Assembly: GCA_963723595.1 (NCBI GenBank)
Contig: CAVRRQ010000006.1
Coordinates: forward strand, 1,488,001 to 1,552,000
Reading direction: 5' to 3'
Origin: RYN-230 sp963723595
GTDB taxonomy: Bacteria > Actinomycetota > Actinomycetes > Streptosporangiales > Streptosporangiaceae
Length of the DNA: 64,000 nucleotides
A model generated the notes under the pieces. It was given only the letters and a program-made list of their open reading frames with translations, was not told where the DNA came from and searched no databases. Below, in pieces: positions 17,908 through 27,319 of the stretch. How positions within the stretch are numbered: position 1 is the first letter of the stretch; the number at the start of each line of letters is the position of its first letter. The position numbers and the translations under genes are program-made.

Positions 17908-18933
17908 ATGGAACTTCGCGTACTCGGTCACACCGGAGTCAAGGTCACCCCGCTCTGCCTCGGGGCGATGATGTTCGGCGCCTGGGGCAATCCCGACCAC
18001 GACGACTCGGTCCGGATCATCAAACGAGCCCTCGACGCGGGGATCAATTTCATCGACACCGCGGACGTCTACTCGGCGGGGGAGTCCGAGGAGATCGTGG
18101 CCAAGGCGCTGGCCGGGACCCGGCGCGAGGACATCGTCCTGGCCACCAAGGCGAACGGCCCCATGGGCCAGGACCCCAACGAGCGCGGCAACTCCCGCCG
18201 CTGGCTGATCCGCGAGTGCGAGAACAGCCTGCGCCGGCTCGGCACCGACTACATCGACCTGTACCAGATCCACCGGCCCGACCCCGACACGGACATCGAC
18301 GAGACCCTGGGCGCGCTCAGCGACCTGATCCGGGCCGGGAAGATCTGCTACGCGGGCAGCTCCACGTTCCCGCCCTCGCAGATCGTCGAGGCCCAGTGGA
18401 CCGCGGAGCGCCGCGGCCGGGAGCGGTTCGTCTGCGAGCAGCCGCCCTACTCCATCCTGGTCCGCGGGGTCGAGACCGAGGTCCTGCCGGTCTGCCAGGA
18501 GTACGGGATGGGCGTCATCCCGTGGAGCCCGCTGGCGGGCGGCTGGCTGTCCGGCCGCTACCGCAAGGGCCAGGACGTCCCGCCCAGCACCCGGGCCCAG
18601 CGCCTGCCGCAGCGCTACGACATGTCGCTGCCGGGCAACCAGGCCAAGCTGGAAGCCGCCGAGCAGCTCGCCGTGCTGGCCGAGCAGTCCGGGCTGACCC
18701 TCATCCAGCTGGCCCTCGGCTTCGTGCTGGCCCATCCCGCCATCACCGCGGCGATCATCGGGCCGCGGACCATGGAGCAGCTGGAGAGCCAGCTGGCCGC
18801 GGCCGACGTCGTGCTCAGCCCCGACGTCCTGGACCGGATCGACGAGATCGTGCCGCCGGGCACCAACCTCAACCCCCCGGACCGCGGCTACGAGCCCCCG
18901 TCCCTCACCGACCCCGCCCGCCGGCGGAGGTAG
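17908..18933 (+). CDS. Aldo/keto reductase
   Basis: NAD(P)H-dependent oxidoreductase with a TIM-barrel fold. Catalytic tetrad segments are visible: Asp and Tyr in FIDTADVYSAGESE, Lys in LATKANG and His in LYQIHRPD. The cofactor-binding end PAITAAIIGPRTMEQLESQL is complete. Length is 341 residues. It resembles the YajO/IolS-type reductases, but the substrate cannot be assigned. Its last 46 bases overlap, tail to tail, the end of the LysR gene on the other strand. Confidence 0.92.
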   Translation: MELRVLGHTGVKVTPLCLGAMMFGAWGNPDHDDSVRIIKRALDAGINFIDTADVYSAGESEEIVAKALAGTRREDIVLATKANGPMGQDPNERGNSRRWLIRECENSLRRLGTDYIDLYQIHRPDPDTDIDETLGALSDLIRAGKICYAGSSTFPPSQIVEAQWTAERRGRERFVCEQPPYSILVRGVETEVLPVCQEYGMGVIPWSPLAGGWLSGRYRKGQDVPPSTRAQRLPQRYDMSLPGNQAKLEAAEQLAVLAEQSGLTLIQLALGFVLAHPAITAAIIGPRTMEQLESQLAAADVVLSPDVLDRIDEIVPPGTNLNPPDRGYEPPSLTDPARRRR

Positions 18934-19817
18934 GCGCGGGTGGAGGTGCGGAGGGCCTTCGCGCACGCGGCGATGGCGGGATGGGTGCCGGCCCCTCCCC
19001 GGTAGGCGAGGCGGGTGCGCCGGAAGACCGGGAGCGGCAGGAGACGGACCCCCGGGGGTGGCTGCCCGGCTCCGAGCTGCGGAACCAGCGCCACCCCCTG
19101 CCCGGCGGCGACCAGCGCGAGCACGGCGACGAAGTCGTCCGCGTGGTGGCGGACTCTGGGGAGGAAGCCGGCCGTCTCGCAGACTCGCATGGCGACGGTG
19201 TGGCAGAGCGTGCCGGGACTGCCGGCAATCCAGTCGCAGTCCCGTGCCCCCGCCATGGGGCCGCCTGCCGCCCCGGCCGCCAGGTCTTCAGGCACCGCGA
19301 GGAACACGGCCTCGTCGAGCAGCGGTATCGAATCCAGGGTGGGATCGGGACCGGCGGGGGTGATGTCGTAATCGTGCAGCAGCGCCACGTCGAGGCTCCG
19401 GTCGCGCAGTGCCGCGGGCATGGCGACCGGGTCCAGCTCGGTGACCCTCAGGTCGAGCGCTGGATGGTCGCGGCCCAGGGCGACGAGGGCGGGGGCCAGC
19501 AGCGTGCGCACGGCGCTCGGGAACGCCCCGATGCGCACGCTTCCGGACAGCCCGGTGCGCGCGGCGGCGAGCGAAGCGGTGGCAGCTTCCAGGGCGGCCA
19601 GGACAGTTTCGGTGTGCTGCACGAGGGCGCTGCCCGCGGGCGTCAGGGTGACGCCCCGGCCGGTGTGCTCCAGCAGCGGCACCCCCGCCTCCCGCTGCAG
19701 CGCGGCGAGCTGCTGAGACACCGCGGACGGCGTGTAGGCGTGAGCCTGGGCCACCGCGGCGATGGTGCCCAGATGAGCCAGGTCCCGCAGCAAGCGCAGG
19801 CGGCGGACGTCAAGCAT
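18888..19817 (-). CDS. LysR-family transcriptional regulator
   Basis: A 309-residue regulator with an N-terminal winged helix-turn-helix (residues about 1-60: LRLLRDLAHLGTIAAVA, TPSAVSQQLAALQREAG, LTPAGSAL), a linker helix and a periplasmic-binding-like effector domain from about residue 90. It is transcribed away from the DapA-family gene with a 70-base shared upstream region, the classical arrangement in which a LysR protein controls its divergent neighbour. TAAGCT six bases before ATG suggests a leaderless mRNA. The effector is unknown. Confidence 0.92.
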   Translation of the reverse strand: MLDVRRLRLLRDLAHLGTIAAVAQAHAYTPSAVSQQLAALQREAGVPLLEHTGRGVTLTPAGSALVQHTETVLAALEAATASLAAARTGLSGSVRIGAFPSAVRTLLAPALVALGRDHPALDLRVTELDPVAMPAALRDRSLDVALLHDYDITPAGPDPTLDSIPLLDEAVFLAVPEDLAAGAAGGPMAGARDCDWIAGSPGTLCHTVAMRVCETAGFLPRVRHHADDFVAVLALVAAGQGVALVPQLGAGQPPPGVRLLPLPVFRRTRLAYRGGAGTHPAIAACAKALRTSTRAYLRRRAGSVRDGGS

Positions 19818-19823
19818 TAGCTC

Positions 19824-19829
19824 AGCTTA
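19824..19829 (-). promoter_or_regulatory. -10 element placing a leaderless start for the LysR gene
   Basis: Read on the minus strand, TAAGCT is followed by GAGCTA and then the ATG at 19817. The gene has no Shine-Dalgarno sequence. This lies within the 70-base region shared with the divergent DapA-family gene, so LysR binding there could control both. Confidence 0.4.
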
Positions 19830-19887
19830 CGTCTGCAGCCATGAACCTGAACTGGTGCTTGGCTGTAGGCCGGGGCAGGCTGGAGCC

Positions 19888-20775
19888 ATGACCCTGACCG
19901 GCTTGTACGTTCCCCTGATCACCCCGTTCGATCATGACGGGGCGGTGGCCCTCGATGCCCTCGAGGCGCTCGCGCACCAGGTACTGGACGCCGGAGCCAC
20001 CGGGGTGGTCGCCCTCGGCACCACCGGCGAGCCGGCCACGCTCACCCCGGCGGAGCAGCGTTCAGTGATTGACGTGACGGCGCGGGTGTGCCGCGAGTGG
20101 CACGCCCCGATGCTGGTCGGCGCGCACACCCCCGAAGACCTCCGCGCGCTGGGCGAGCGGCCCGGGGTGGCAGCCGCCCTCACCGTGGTGCCACCGTTCG
20201 CCCGTCCGGGTGAGGCTGGCGTGCTCGCCTATTTCACCCGGCTCGCCTCCGGCAGCCCCGTGCCGCTCGTCGTCTACGACGTCCCGCACCGAACCGGCCA
20301 GTACCTGTCCGCGGAGACCCTCGGGCGCCTGGCCGGCGTGCCTGGCGTGGCCGGCCTGAAGTACGCCCCGGGCGGGATCAACGGCGACACCGTCGCGCTG
20401 CTCGCGACCAGGCCGGATGGCCTCACGATCCTCGGCGGTGACGACCTGTTCATCTCCCCCCTGCTCGCGCTCGGCGCAGACGGCGGCATCCTGGCCTCAG
20501 CGCACCTCGCCACCGCTGACTTCGCCCGGCTGATGGCCCTGTGGCGTAGCGGTGATGTGACGGCAGCCCGGACGCTGGGCGGCCGGCTGAGCACCCTGTC
20601 GGCCGCGCTGTTCGCGGAGCCGAACCCGACGGTGATCAAGGCTGTCCTGCACGCCCAGGGGCGCATTCCGACCCCGGCCGTGCGGTTGCCGCTTCTGCCG
20701 GCCCAGCCGGGTTCCGCTGACGTGGCCCGCCGCCACCTCGACGCGCTCGAGGCCGCCGGGGCCGGGCCCGGCTGA
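19888..20775 (+). CDS. DapA/N-acetylneuraminate-lyase family aldolase
   Basis: Class I aldolase of the dihydrodipicolinate synthase superfamily. GTTGE (pyruvate carboxylate site), VYDVPHRTGQ (catalytic Tyr) and GLKYAPGG (Schiff-base Lys) are all present in a 295-residue protein. ATG 19888 with GGAG upstream is preferred to an in-frame start 33 bases earlier. The gene is away from dapB and under an apparent divergent LysR regulator, so it may be a catabolic lyase rather than the biosynthetic DapA. The substrate is uncertain. Confidence 0.85.
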   Translation: MTLTGLYVPLITPFDHDGAVALDALEALAHQVLDAGATGVVALGTTGEPATLTPAEQRSVIDVTARVCREWHAPMLVGAHTPEDLRALGERPGVAAALTVVPPFARPGEAGVLAYFTRLASGSPVPLVVYDVPHRTGQYLSAETLGRLAGVPGVAGLKYAPGGINGDTVALLATRPDGLTILGGDDLFISPLLALGADGGILASAHLATADFARLMALWRSGDVTAARTLGGRLSTLSAALFAEPNPTVIKAVLHAQGRIPTPAVRLPLLPAQPGSADVARRHLDALEAAGAGPG

Positions 20776-20777
20776 CC

Positions 20778-22439
20778 TCAGGCGGTGGTGGTGCTGGCGG
20801 CGTCCTCAAGACCCAGTTCTGTGATGGACGCCTCGCGCATCTTGAACTTCTGGACCTTGCCGGTCACGGTCATCGGGAAGTCGCCGGTGATCCGCAGGTA
20901 GCGCGGGATCTTGTAGTGCGCGATCTGGCCCTGGCAGTACTCCCGCAATTCCTGCTCGGTCAGGGCCTCGCCGGGCCGCAGCTTGACCCAGGCGCAGATC
21001 TCCTCGCCGTACCGGAGGTCGGGCACCCCGATCACCTGCACGTCCTCGATCGCCGGGTGGCCGTAGAGGAACTCCTCGATTTCCCGGGGATACACGTTCT
21101 CGCCCCCGCGGATGATCATGTCCTTGATCCGGCCGACGATGTTCAGGTACCCGGCCTCGTCGATCACGGCCAGGTCGCCGGTGTGCATCCAGCGGGCCTG
21201 GTCGATCACGCCCGCGGTCTGCTCCGGGTCGTCCCAGTAGCCGAGCATCACCGAGTAACCCCGGGTGCACATCTCCCCGGTGACGCCCCGGGGCACGGTC
21301 AGCCCGGTCTCCGGGTCCACGATCTTCACCTCGACATGCGGGTGCACGCGGCCCACCGTGGACACCCGCCGCTCCATGTCGTCATCCGCCGTGGTCTGCG
21401 CGGACACCGGGGACGTCTCGGTCATCCCGTAGCAGATCGTCACCTCGGTCATGTGCATCTCGCTGACCACCCGCTTCATGACCTCGACCGGGCACGGCGA
21501 CCCGGCCATGATCCCGGTCCGGAGGGTGGACAGGTCATGGGCCGCGAAATCGGGCAGCGCCAGCTCGGCGATGAACATGGTCGGGACGCCGTACAGGGAC
21601 GTGCACTTCTCGGCCGAGACGGCCCGCAGGCTCGCGGCGGGATCAAACCCCGGGGAGGGAATGACGATGGCCGCCCCGTGCGTGGTGCAGGCCAGGTTGC
21701 CCAGCACCATGCCGAAGCAGTGATAGAAGGGCACCGGGATGCAGACCCGGTCGGCCTCGGTATAGCGGCAGCCCTCCCCGATGAAGAACCCGTTGTTCAG
21801 GATGTTGTGGTGCGACAGCGTGGCCCCCTTGGGGAAACCCGTGGTGCCGCTGGTGTACTGGATGTTGATCGGGTCGTCGAAGCCCAGCACGGCCTCCCGC
21901 TCGGCCAGCTGGTCACCCCCGCCGGCGATCGGCATGGCGCCGACCACGAAGAACTCGTCCCAGTCAATCGAGCCCAGGTAGATCACCCGGTGGAGATCAG
22001 GGAGATCCCCGCTGACCTCCTCGACCATGCCCCGGTAGTCGCTGCTCTTGAACGACTCCGCGCTGACCAGCAGCCGGACCCCCGACTGGCGCAGCACGTA
22101 GCCCAGCTCGTGACTGCGGTAGGCGGGATTGATAGTGACCAGGATCACGCCCGCCTTGGCCGTGGCGTACTGCATCAGCACCCACTCCGGGCAGTTCGGC
22201 GCCCAGATGCCCACCCGGTCACCAGCCTTCATCCCGGCCGCGATCAGGCCCCGGGCCAGCGTGTCGGTGTCCGCGTCGAACTGCGCGTAGGTCCAGCGCC
22301 GCCCGGACGGCACATCGACGAGCGCTTCCCGGTCGCCGTGGGCGGCCGCGATGCGCCTCAGGTTCGCGCCGATGGTCTCGCCGAGCAGCGGATGCGGCGA
22401 AGTTCCGTGACTGTAGGACAGCGTGGCTGGACTGGTCAT
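20778..22439 (-). CDS. AMP-binding acyl-CoA synthetase
   Basis: Activates a carboxylic acid, probably a fatty acid, to its CoA thioester through an acyl-adenylate. The P-loop YTSGTTGFPKGA, ICYGMTETSPV, HTGDLAVIDEAGYLNIVGR, and the C-terminal GKVQKFKMRE with the adenylation Lys are intact. Length is 553 residues. The start has GGAGG five bases upstream, and a TATGGT hexamer lies on the minus strand at 22468-22463. It converges on the DapA-family gene with only three bases between stops. Confidence 0.92.
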   Translation of the reverse strand: MTSPATLSYSHGTSPHPLLGETIGANLRRIAAAHGDREALVDVPSGRRWTYAQFDADTDTLARGLIAAGMKAGDRVGIWAPNCPEWVLMQYATAKAGVILVTINPAYRSHELGYVLRQSGVRLLVSAESFKSSDYRGMVEEVSGDLPDLHRVIYLGSIDWDEFFVVGAMPIAGGGDQLAEREAVLGFDDPINIQYTSGTTGFPKGATLSHHNILNNGFFIGEGCRYTEADRVCIPVPFYHCFGMVLGNLACTTHGAAIVIPSPGFDPAASLRAVSAEKCTSLYGVPTMFIAELALPDFAAHDLSTLRTGIMAGSPCPVEVMKRVVSEMHMTEVTICYGMTETSPVSAQTTADDDMERRVSTVGRVHPHVEVKIVDPETGLTVPRGVTGEMCTRGYSVMLGYWDDPEQTAGVIDQARWMHTGDLAVIDEAGYLNIVGRIKDMIIRGGENVYPREIEEFLYGHPAIEDVQVIGVPDLRYGEEICAWVKLRPGEALTEQELREYCQGQIAHYKIPRYLRITGDFPMTVTGKVQKFKMREASITELGLEDAASTTTA

Positions 22440-22650
22440 GACATCCTCCGACGTTGGATGGCACCATAATCCCCGGTCCGGGCCCCGATGGGAACGATCA
22501 CCCCCGGGTGGCCGGGGCTGGTCACGGCCGGGAGGGAAGCCGCGACCGGTCGCGGTCGCGCCGTCACGGGGTTACTGTCGAGTTGGAGAGCCGGGCGGCT
22601 GGTACGTGCGCACGCCGCGCACGCCGCCGCTCCCGCTCCCGGGAGTAGCC

Positions 22651-23082
22651 ATGGGGTCTTGGATTGTCTGGCTGGTCCTCGCCGCTGTGCTCGGCGTGGC
22701 CGAGATCATGACGACCACGCTGGCCTTCGGGCTGATTGCGGTCGGCGCGGTGGTGGCGGGCGTGGTCGGCGTGGCCGGTGCCGGGCTGCCCTTCCAGCTG
22801 ATCGCGTTCGCCGTGGCCTCCGCGGCCGGGCTCGGCGTGGTCCGCCCGATCGCGGTCCGGCACATCAAGCAGCCACCGTTGCTGCGTACCGGGACCTCAG
22901 CCCTCGTCGGGCGCTCCGCGAAGGTCGTCGAGGAAGTCACCGACGACGGCGGGAAGGTCCGCATCGGAGGCGAGCTGTGGTCGGCCCGCCCGTATGACGA
23001 GTCCCAGGTCATCCCCGTGGGCTCCTCCGTCAACGTCTTCGCGATCGAGGGCGCCACCGCACTTGTCCATCCGCGGGAGTAG
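22651..23082 (+). CDS. NfeD family membrane protein
   Basis: A 143-residue protein with two or three N-terminal membrane segments (about 4-75, including GVAEIMTTTLAFGLIAVGAVVAGVVG) and a C-terminal OB-fold domain (TSALVGRSAKVVEEV to EGATALVHP). NfeD proteins partner SPFH proteins in membrane organisation; the paired SPFH gene begins two bases after this stop. ATG 22651 follows GGGAGTAGCC. Confidence 0.9.
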   Translation: MGSWIVWLVLAAVLGVAEIMTTTLAFGLIAVGAVVAGVVGVAGAGLPFQLIAFAVASAAGLGVVRPIAVRHIKQPPLLRTGTSALVGRSAKVVEEVTDDGGKVRIGGELWSARPYDESQVIPVGSSVNVFAIEGATALVHPRE

Positions 23083-23084
23083 AC

Positions 23085-24293
23085 ATGGAAATAGCCGCGC
23101 TTGTGGCCGCCCTGGTCGTGGTCATCCTCATCGTGCTCACGGTCGGCAAGACCGTCCGGATCGTGCCGCAGGCCCGGGCCCGCAACGTCGAGCGGTTCGG
23201 CCGGTACCGCAAGACCCTGGAACCCGGGATGAACTTCATCCTCCCGTTCGTGGACCGGGTCAAGCCCCTCATCGACCTGCGCGAGCAGGTGGTGGCCTTC
23301 AGGGGACAGCCGGTGATCACCGAGGACAACCTGGTGGTAAGCATCGATACGGTGCTGTTCTTCCAGGTCACCGACCCCCGGGCGGCCGACTACGAGATCG
23401 TCAACTACATCCAGGCCATCGAGCAGATCACCGCGACCATGCTGCGCAGCGTGATCGGGAACATGGACCTGGAGCAGACGCTGACCTCGCGGGACCAGAT
23501 CAACATGCGGCTGCGCGGGGTCCTCGACGACGCCTCCGGTAAGTGGGGGCTCCGGGTAACCCGGGTGGAGATCAAGGCCATCGACCCGCCCAAGAGCGTC
23601 ATCGACGCGATGGAGAAGCAGATGCGGGCCGAGCGGGAGAAGCGGGCCGCCGTGCTCACCGCGGAAGGTGTCCGCCAGTCCAAGATCCTCACCGCGGAGG
23701 GCGAGAAGCAGAGCAGCATCCTGCGGGCCGAGGGGGAGCGGCAGGGGCAGATCCTCCGGGCCGAGGGCCAGGCCCAGGCGATCGGCACCGTGTTCCAGGC
23801 CGTGCACGACGGCGACGCCGACCCCAAGGTGCTCGCGTACCAGTACCTGCAGACGCTGCCGCAGCTGGCGCAGGCTCAGGGGAACACGTTCTGGGTCATC
23901 CCGAGTGAGGTGACCACGGCGCTCAAGACCCTCAGCGGCGCGTTCAGCGGCGGCGGCGAGGGGGATGCGGCCCGCCCGGGCGCTGTGGCTGGCCCGGCGG
24001 CGGTGGCTGGCCCGGCGGCGGTGGCTGGCCCGGCGGCGGTGGCTGGCCCGGCGGCGGTGGCTGGCCCGGCGGCGGTGGCTGGCCCGGCGGCTGTGGCGTC
24101 GGCTGGGCCTGCGATCGCTGGGTCGGGACCGGCGGGGGAGCCCCGCGCACCGGAGCCTCTCGCACCGGAGCCTCTCGCGGCGGAGGCCCTCGCGCCGGAG
24201 CCCGGTGCCGAGATCGACTCAGCACCCGGGAAGCCGCTGCCCGCGACGGCGAACGTGCCACCGACCCCCAACGGCACTGCGGATAACCATTAG
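23085..24293 (+). CDS. SPFH/band-7 (prohibitin-like) membrane protein
   Basis: A single N-terminal membrane anchor (about 1-22) is followed by the SPFH domain (ERFGRYRKTLEPGMNFILPFVDR, VIGNMDLEQTLTSRDQIN, WGLRVTRVEIKAIDPP) and a long coiled-coil helix (AMEKQMRAEREKRAAVLTAEG) that usually drives oligomerisation. Residues from about 295 are a low-complexity tail including six AVAGPA units encoded by an 18-bp tandem repeat. It is co-transcribed with the upstream NfeD gene. The role is presumed to be membrane microdomain scaffolding. Confidence 0.92.
   Translation: MEIAALVAALVVVILIVLTVGKTVRIVPQARARNVERFGRYRKTLEPGMNFILPFVDRVKPLIDLREQVVAFRGQPVITEDNLVVSIDTVLFFQVTDPRAADYEIVNYIQAIEQITATMLRSVIGNMDLEQTLTSRDQINMRLRGVLDDASGKWGLRVTRVEIKAIDPPKSVIDAMEKQMRAEREKRAAVLTAEGVRQSKILTAEGEKQSSILRAEGERQGQILRAEGQAQAIGTVFQAVHDGDADPKVLAYQYLQTLPQLAQAQGNTFWVIPSEVTTALKTLSGAFSGGGEGDAARPGAVAGPAAVAGPAAVAGPAAVAGPAAVAGPAAVAGPAAVASAGPAIAGSGPAGEPRAPEPLAPEPLAAEALAPEPGAEIDSAPGKPLPATANVPPTPNGTADNH
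23982..24089 (+). repeat. Six 18-bp tandem repeats inside the SPFH gene
   Basis: The unit GCGGTGGCTGGCCCGGCG is repeated six times in frame (first copy GCTGTG). It encodes AVAGPA units in the C-terminal tail. The copies are almost identical in DNA, indicating recent expansion. Confidence 0.95.
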
Positions 24294-24357
24294 CCATTCA
24301 GCTGAGCGGGCGCCCCGGCCATTTCGGCCGCCGGATAATTACCTAAGGCAGGGCGGC

Positions 24358-25230
24358 TTAGAGGCGGATGGCCAGGCCCAGGGTCAGCAACGCGCCGAAG
24401 GCTAGCTGGAGGCGGCCGGTCATGCCCAGCGCGCCGATCAGGGCCGGGCCGGTGGCCCCGTGCCGGACCGTGCGGACCGGGGGCAGGGCCAGGGGGATGG
24501 CCGCGAAGGCCAGCAGCGCCAGCGGGCGCGCCAGCGCCATGGCCGCCGCGATCAGGAACGGCCCGAGCACGCAGGCCACGTACAGCAGCCGGGTTCGCTC
24601 GTCACCCAGGATCACGGCCAGGGTCCGCTTGCCCGACAAGGTGTCCGTCGGGATGTCCCGGAGGTTGTTGATCACTAGCAGCGCGCAGGCCAGCAGCCCC
24701 ACCGGCAGCGACGCGGCCAGGGCCAGCCAGGGCAGGGAGTCCATCTCCACGAACGCGGTCCCGGCCACCGCGGCCAGCCCGAAGAACGCGAACACGGCGA
24801 TCTCGCCCAGCCCGTGATAGCCGTACGGATGGCGGCCGCCCGTGTAGGTCCAGGCCGCGGCGACCGCCGCCGCGCCCAGCAGGACCAGCCACCAGGAGGT
24901 CACGGCGGCCAGGACGAGCCCGGCCACGCAGGCCACCGCGAAGCAGCCGAGCGCGGCGTCCCGGACCTGCCGGGGCGGGGCCACCCCGGCGGCCACCAGC
25001 CGGACCGGGCCGACCCGCACCTCGTCGGTACCGCGGATCCCGTCGCTGTAGTCGTTGGCGAAGTTCACCCCGACCTGGAGGGCCAGCGCGACGATCAGCG
25101 CGAGGAGTCCGCGCCACAGCGAGAAGTGGCCGTAGCCGAATGCGACCCCGGACCCCACCACGACCGGGACGACCGCTGCGGGGAGGGTCCGGGGGCGTGC
25201 TCCAGCGACCCAGTCCCGTGCGGTGGCCAC
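24358..25230 (-). CDS. menA: 1,4-dihydroxy-2-naphthoate polyprenyltransferase
   Basis: Attaches the polyprenyl tail in menaquinone synthesis. This UbiA-superfamily protein of 290 residues has many membrane segments. The prenyl-diphosphate site NFANDYSDGIRGTD and the second Asp-rich region INNLRDIPTDTLSGKRTLAV are both intact. The start is GTG at 25230. It is the last of three minus-strand genes, 40 bases after ilvD. No other men genes are in the window. Confidence 0.92.
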   Translation of the reverse strand: MATARDWVAGARPRTLPAAVVPVVVGSGVAFGYGHFSLWRGLLALIVALALQVGVNFANDYSDGIRGTDEVRVGPVRLVAAGVAPPRQVRDAALGCFAVACVAGLVLAAVTSWWLVLLGAAAVAAAWTYTGGRHPYGYHGLGEIAVFAFFGLAAVAGTAFVEMDSLPWLALAASLPVGLLACALLVINNLRDIPTDTLSGKRTLAVILGDERTRLLYVACVLGPFLIAAAMALARPLALLAFAAIPLALPPVRTVRHGATGPALIGALGMTGRLQLAFGALLTLGLAIRL

Positions 25231-25270
25231 TAGGCCCGGACCTGGGAAGGTGCGAGCGGGACCGCTGCGG

Positions 25271-27172
25271 TCACTGGCCGGAGCCGGGGGTCACGGAGCC
25301 CGGAGCAGCGGAGCCGAGGCGGCTGATGTCCCGCACCGCGCCGGTGGACGCCGAGGTGGCCAGGGCCGCGTAGACCCGCAGTGCCTCGCTGACCGTCCGT
25401 TCCCGGTTCGCGGCCCGGTAGCCGCCCAGGTCAGCGAGGATCCCCTCCCGGCGGGCCGCCAGGTCGGCGTCGGGGACGGCCAGTTCCAGCGACCGGGCCG
25501 GGATGTCGATCTCCACGATGTCGCCGTCCTCGGCCAGCGCGATCACCCCGCCCGCCGCGGCTTCCGGTGCGGCGTGGCAGATGGACAGCCCTGAGGTGCC
25601 GCCGGAGAACCGCCCGTCGGTGACCAGGGCGCAGGCCCGGCCGAGGCCTTTCCCCTTGAGGAAGCTGGTCGGGTACAGCATCTCCTGCATGCCGGGGCCG
25701 CCGCTGGGGCCCTCGTACCGGATCAGGACCACGTCGCCGGCCTCGACTGTGCCGCCGAGGATGCCCTCGACCGCCGCCTCCTGGCTCTCGAACACCTTGG
25801 CCGGCCCGGAGAAGCGCCAGAGTTCCTCGGGGACGCCGGCCGTCTTCACGATCGCGCCCTCCGGGGCCAGGTTGCCGTAGAGCACGGCCAGGCCGCCGTC
25901 CCGGGTGTAGGCGTGCGCCAGGTCCCGGATGCAGCCCTCCGCCCGGTCGTCATCCAGGCTCGTCCAGCGGGTCTCCTGGGAGAATGGCTTGATCGTGCGG
26001 ACGCCGCCGGGCGCCGCGTGGTACAGCTCGACCGCCTCCTCGGTGACCGACGGCGAGCGCAGGTCCCAGGCGTCGAGGAACTCCCCGAGCGAGGAGCTGT
26101 GCACCGTGTGCACCCCGGGGTTCAGCAGGCCGGCCCGGTTCAGCTCACCCAGGATGCCCGGGATGCCGCCCGCGCGGTGCACGTCCTCGACGTGGTAACG
26201 CTCGCTGCTGGGGGCGACCTTGCACAGGCACGGCACCCGGCGGGAGAGCTCGTCGATCTCCTTGAGCCCGAAGCCGACCCGTGCCTCGTGCGCCGCCGCC
26301 AGCAGATGCAGGATCGTGTTCGTCGACCCGCCCATGGCCACGTCCAGCGCCATCGCGTTCTCGAACGCGTCCCGGCTGGCGATCGACCGCGGCAGCACCG
26401 ACTCGTCGTCCTCGGTGTAGTACCGGTTGGCCAGGTCCACCACCACGGCCCCGGCCCGCTCGAACAGCCCGCGGCGCGCGGCGTGCGTGGCCAGCGTGGT
26501 GCCGTTGCCCGGCAGGGCCAGGCCCATCGCCTCGGTCAGGCAGTTCATCGAGTTCGCGGTGAACATCCCGGAGCAGGAGCCGCAGGTCGGGCACGCGGCT
26601 TCTTCCATTTCCGCGAGCTCGGCGTCCGACACCGACGGGTCGGCCGCGGCGACCATGGGGTTGATCAGGTCCAGCTTGCGCGGGTCACCCGAAGCGGTCA
26701 CCTCGCCCGGCCGGGCCCGCCCGGCCTCCATCGGGCCGCCGGACACGAACACGGTGGGGATGTTCAGCCGCAGTGCGGCCATCAGCATGCCGGGCGTGAT
26801 CTTGTCGCAGTTGGAGATGCAGACCAGGGCGTCCGCGCAGTGGGCCTGGACCATGTACTCGACCGAGTCGGCGATCAGCTCCCGGCTGGGCAGCGAGTAG
26901 AGCATCCCGCCGTGGCCCATGGCGATGCCGTCGTCCACCGCGATCGTGTTGAACTCGCGGGGAACCGCGCCGGCCGCCTTCACCGCATCGGAGACCACCT
27001 GGCCGACCTCGCGCAGGTGCACGTGGCCCGGCACGAACTCGGTGAAGCTGTTGGCCACGGCCACGATCGGCTTGCCGATGTCCTCGCCCGCTACCCCGCT
27101 CGCGCGCATCAGCGCGCGGGCCCCGACCATGTTCCTGCCGTGGGTGACCGTCCGGGACCGAAGCGGTGGCAT
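25271..27172 (-). CDS. ilvD: Dihydroxy-acid dehydratase
   Basis: Iron-sulfur enzyme of branched-chain amino acid synthesis, converting 2,3-dihydroxy acids to 2-oxo acids. Cysteine motifs SNCDKITPGM and CPTCGSCSGMFTANSMNCL are present, with VDDGIAMGH, MALDVAMGGSTNTILHL and VTDGRFSGGTSG. The 633 residues make the longer form of the enzyme. The final 30 residues or so (after RVYAALA) are low-complexity. ATG 27172 follows GGGGAG on the minus strand. Confidence 0.95.
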   Translation of the reverse strand: MPPLRSRTVTHGRNMVGARALMRASGVAGEDIGKPIVAVANSFTEFVPGHVHLREVGQVVSDAVKAAGAVPREFNTIAVDDGIAMGHGGMLYSLPSRELIADSVEYMVQAHCADALVCISNCDKITPGMLMAALRLNIPTVFVSGGPMEAGRARPGEVTASGDPRKLDLINPMVAAADPSVSDAELAEMEEAACPTCGSCSGMFTANSMNCLTEAMGLALPGNGTTLATHAARRGLFERAGAVVVDLANRYYTEDDESVLPRSIASRDAFENAMALDVAMGGSTNTILHLLAAAHEARVGFGLKEIDELSRRVPCLCKVAPSSERYHVEDVHRAGGIPGILGELNRAGLLNPGVHTVHSSSLGEFLDAWDLRSPSVTEEAVELYHAAPGGVRTIKPFSQETRWTSLDDDRAEGCIRDLAHAYTRDGGLAVLYGNLAPEGAIVKTAGVPEELWRFSGPAKVFESQEAAVEGILGGTVEAGDVVLIRYEGPSGGPGMQEMLYPTSFLKGKGLGRACALVTDGRFSGGTSGLSICHAAPEAAAGGVIALAEDGDIVEIDIPARSLELAVPDADLAARREGILADLGGYRAANRERTVSEALRVYAALATSASTGAVRDISRLGSAAPGSVTPGSGQ

Positions 27173-27261
27173 GACCTGCTCCCCTCAAGGGTGTGGAGCT
27201 CTCAGCGTACCGGCGTCGCGGTTGTCAAGGCGCGTCCGCCCGGCAGCGGAGCGACCATGAT

Positions 27262-27303
27262 CGTGGTGCTTTGTGCGTCGCCGGGGACGCGCAAAGCACC
27301 ACG
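27262..27303 (-). terminator. Strong hairpin between NERD gene and ilvD
   Basis: Arms 27262-27279 and 27286-27303 pair over 18 base pairs with one mismatch and a six-base loop (GCCGGG). It lies 17 bases beyond the stop of the NERD gene and 90 bases before the ilvD start, on the strand of both, so it probably ends NERD transcription. No U-tract follows. Confidence 0.6.
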
Positions 27304-27319
27304 TTGTGGCGAGGACGCC

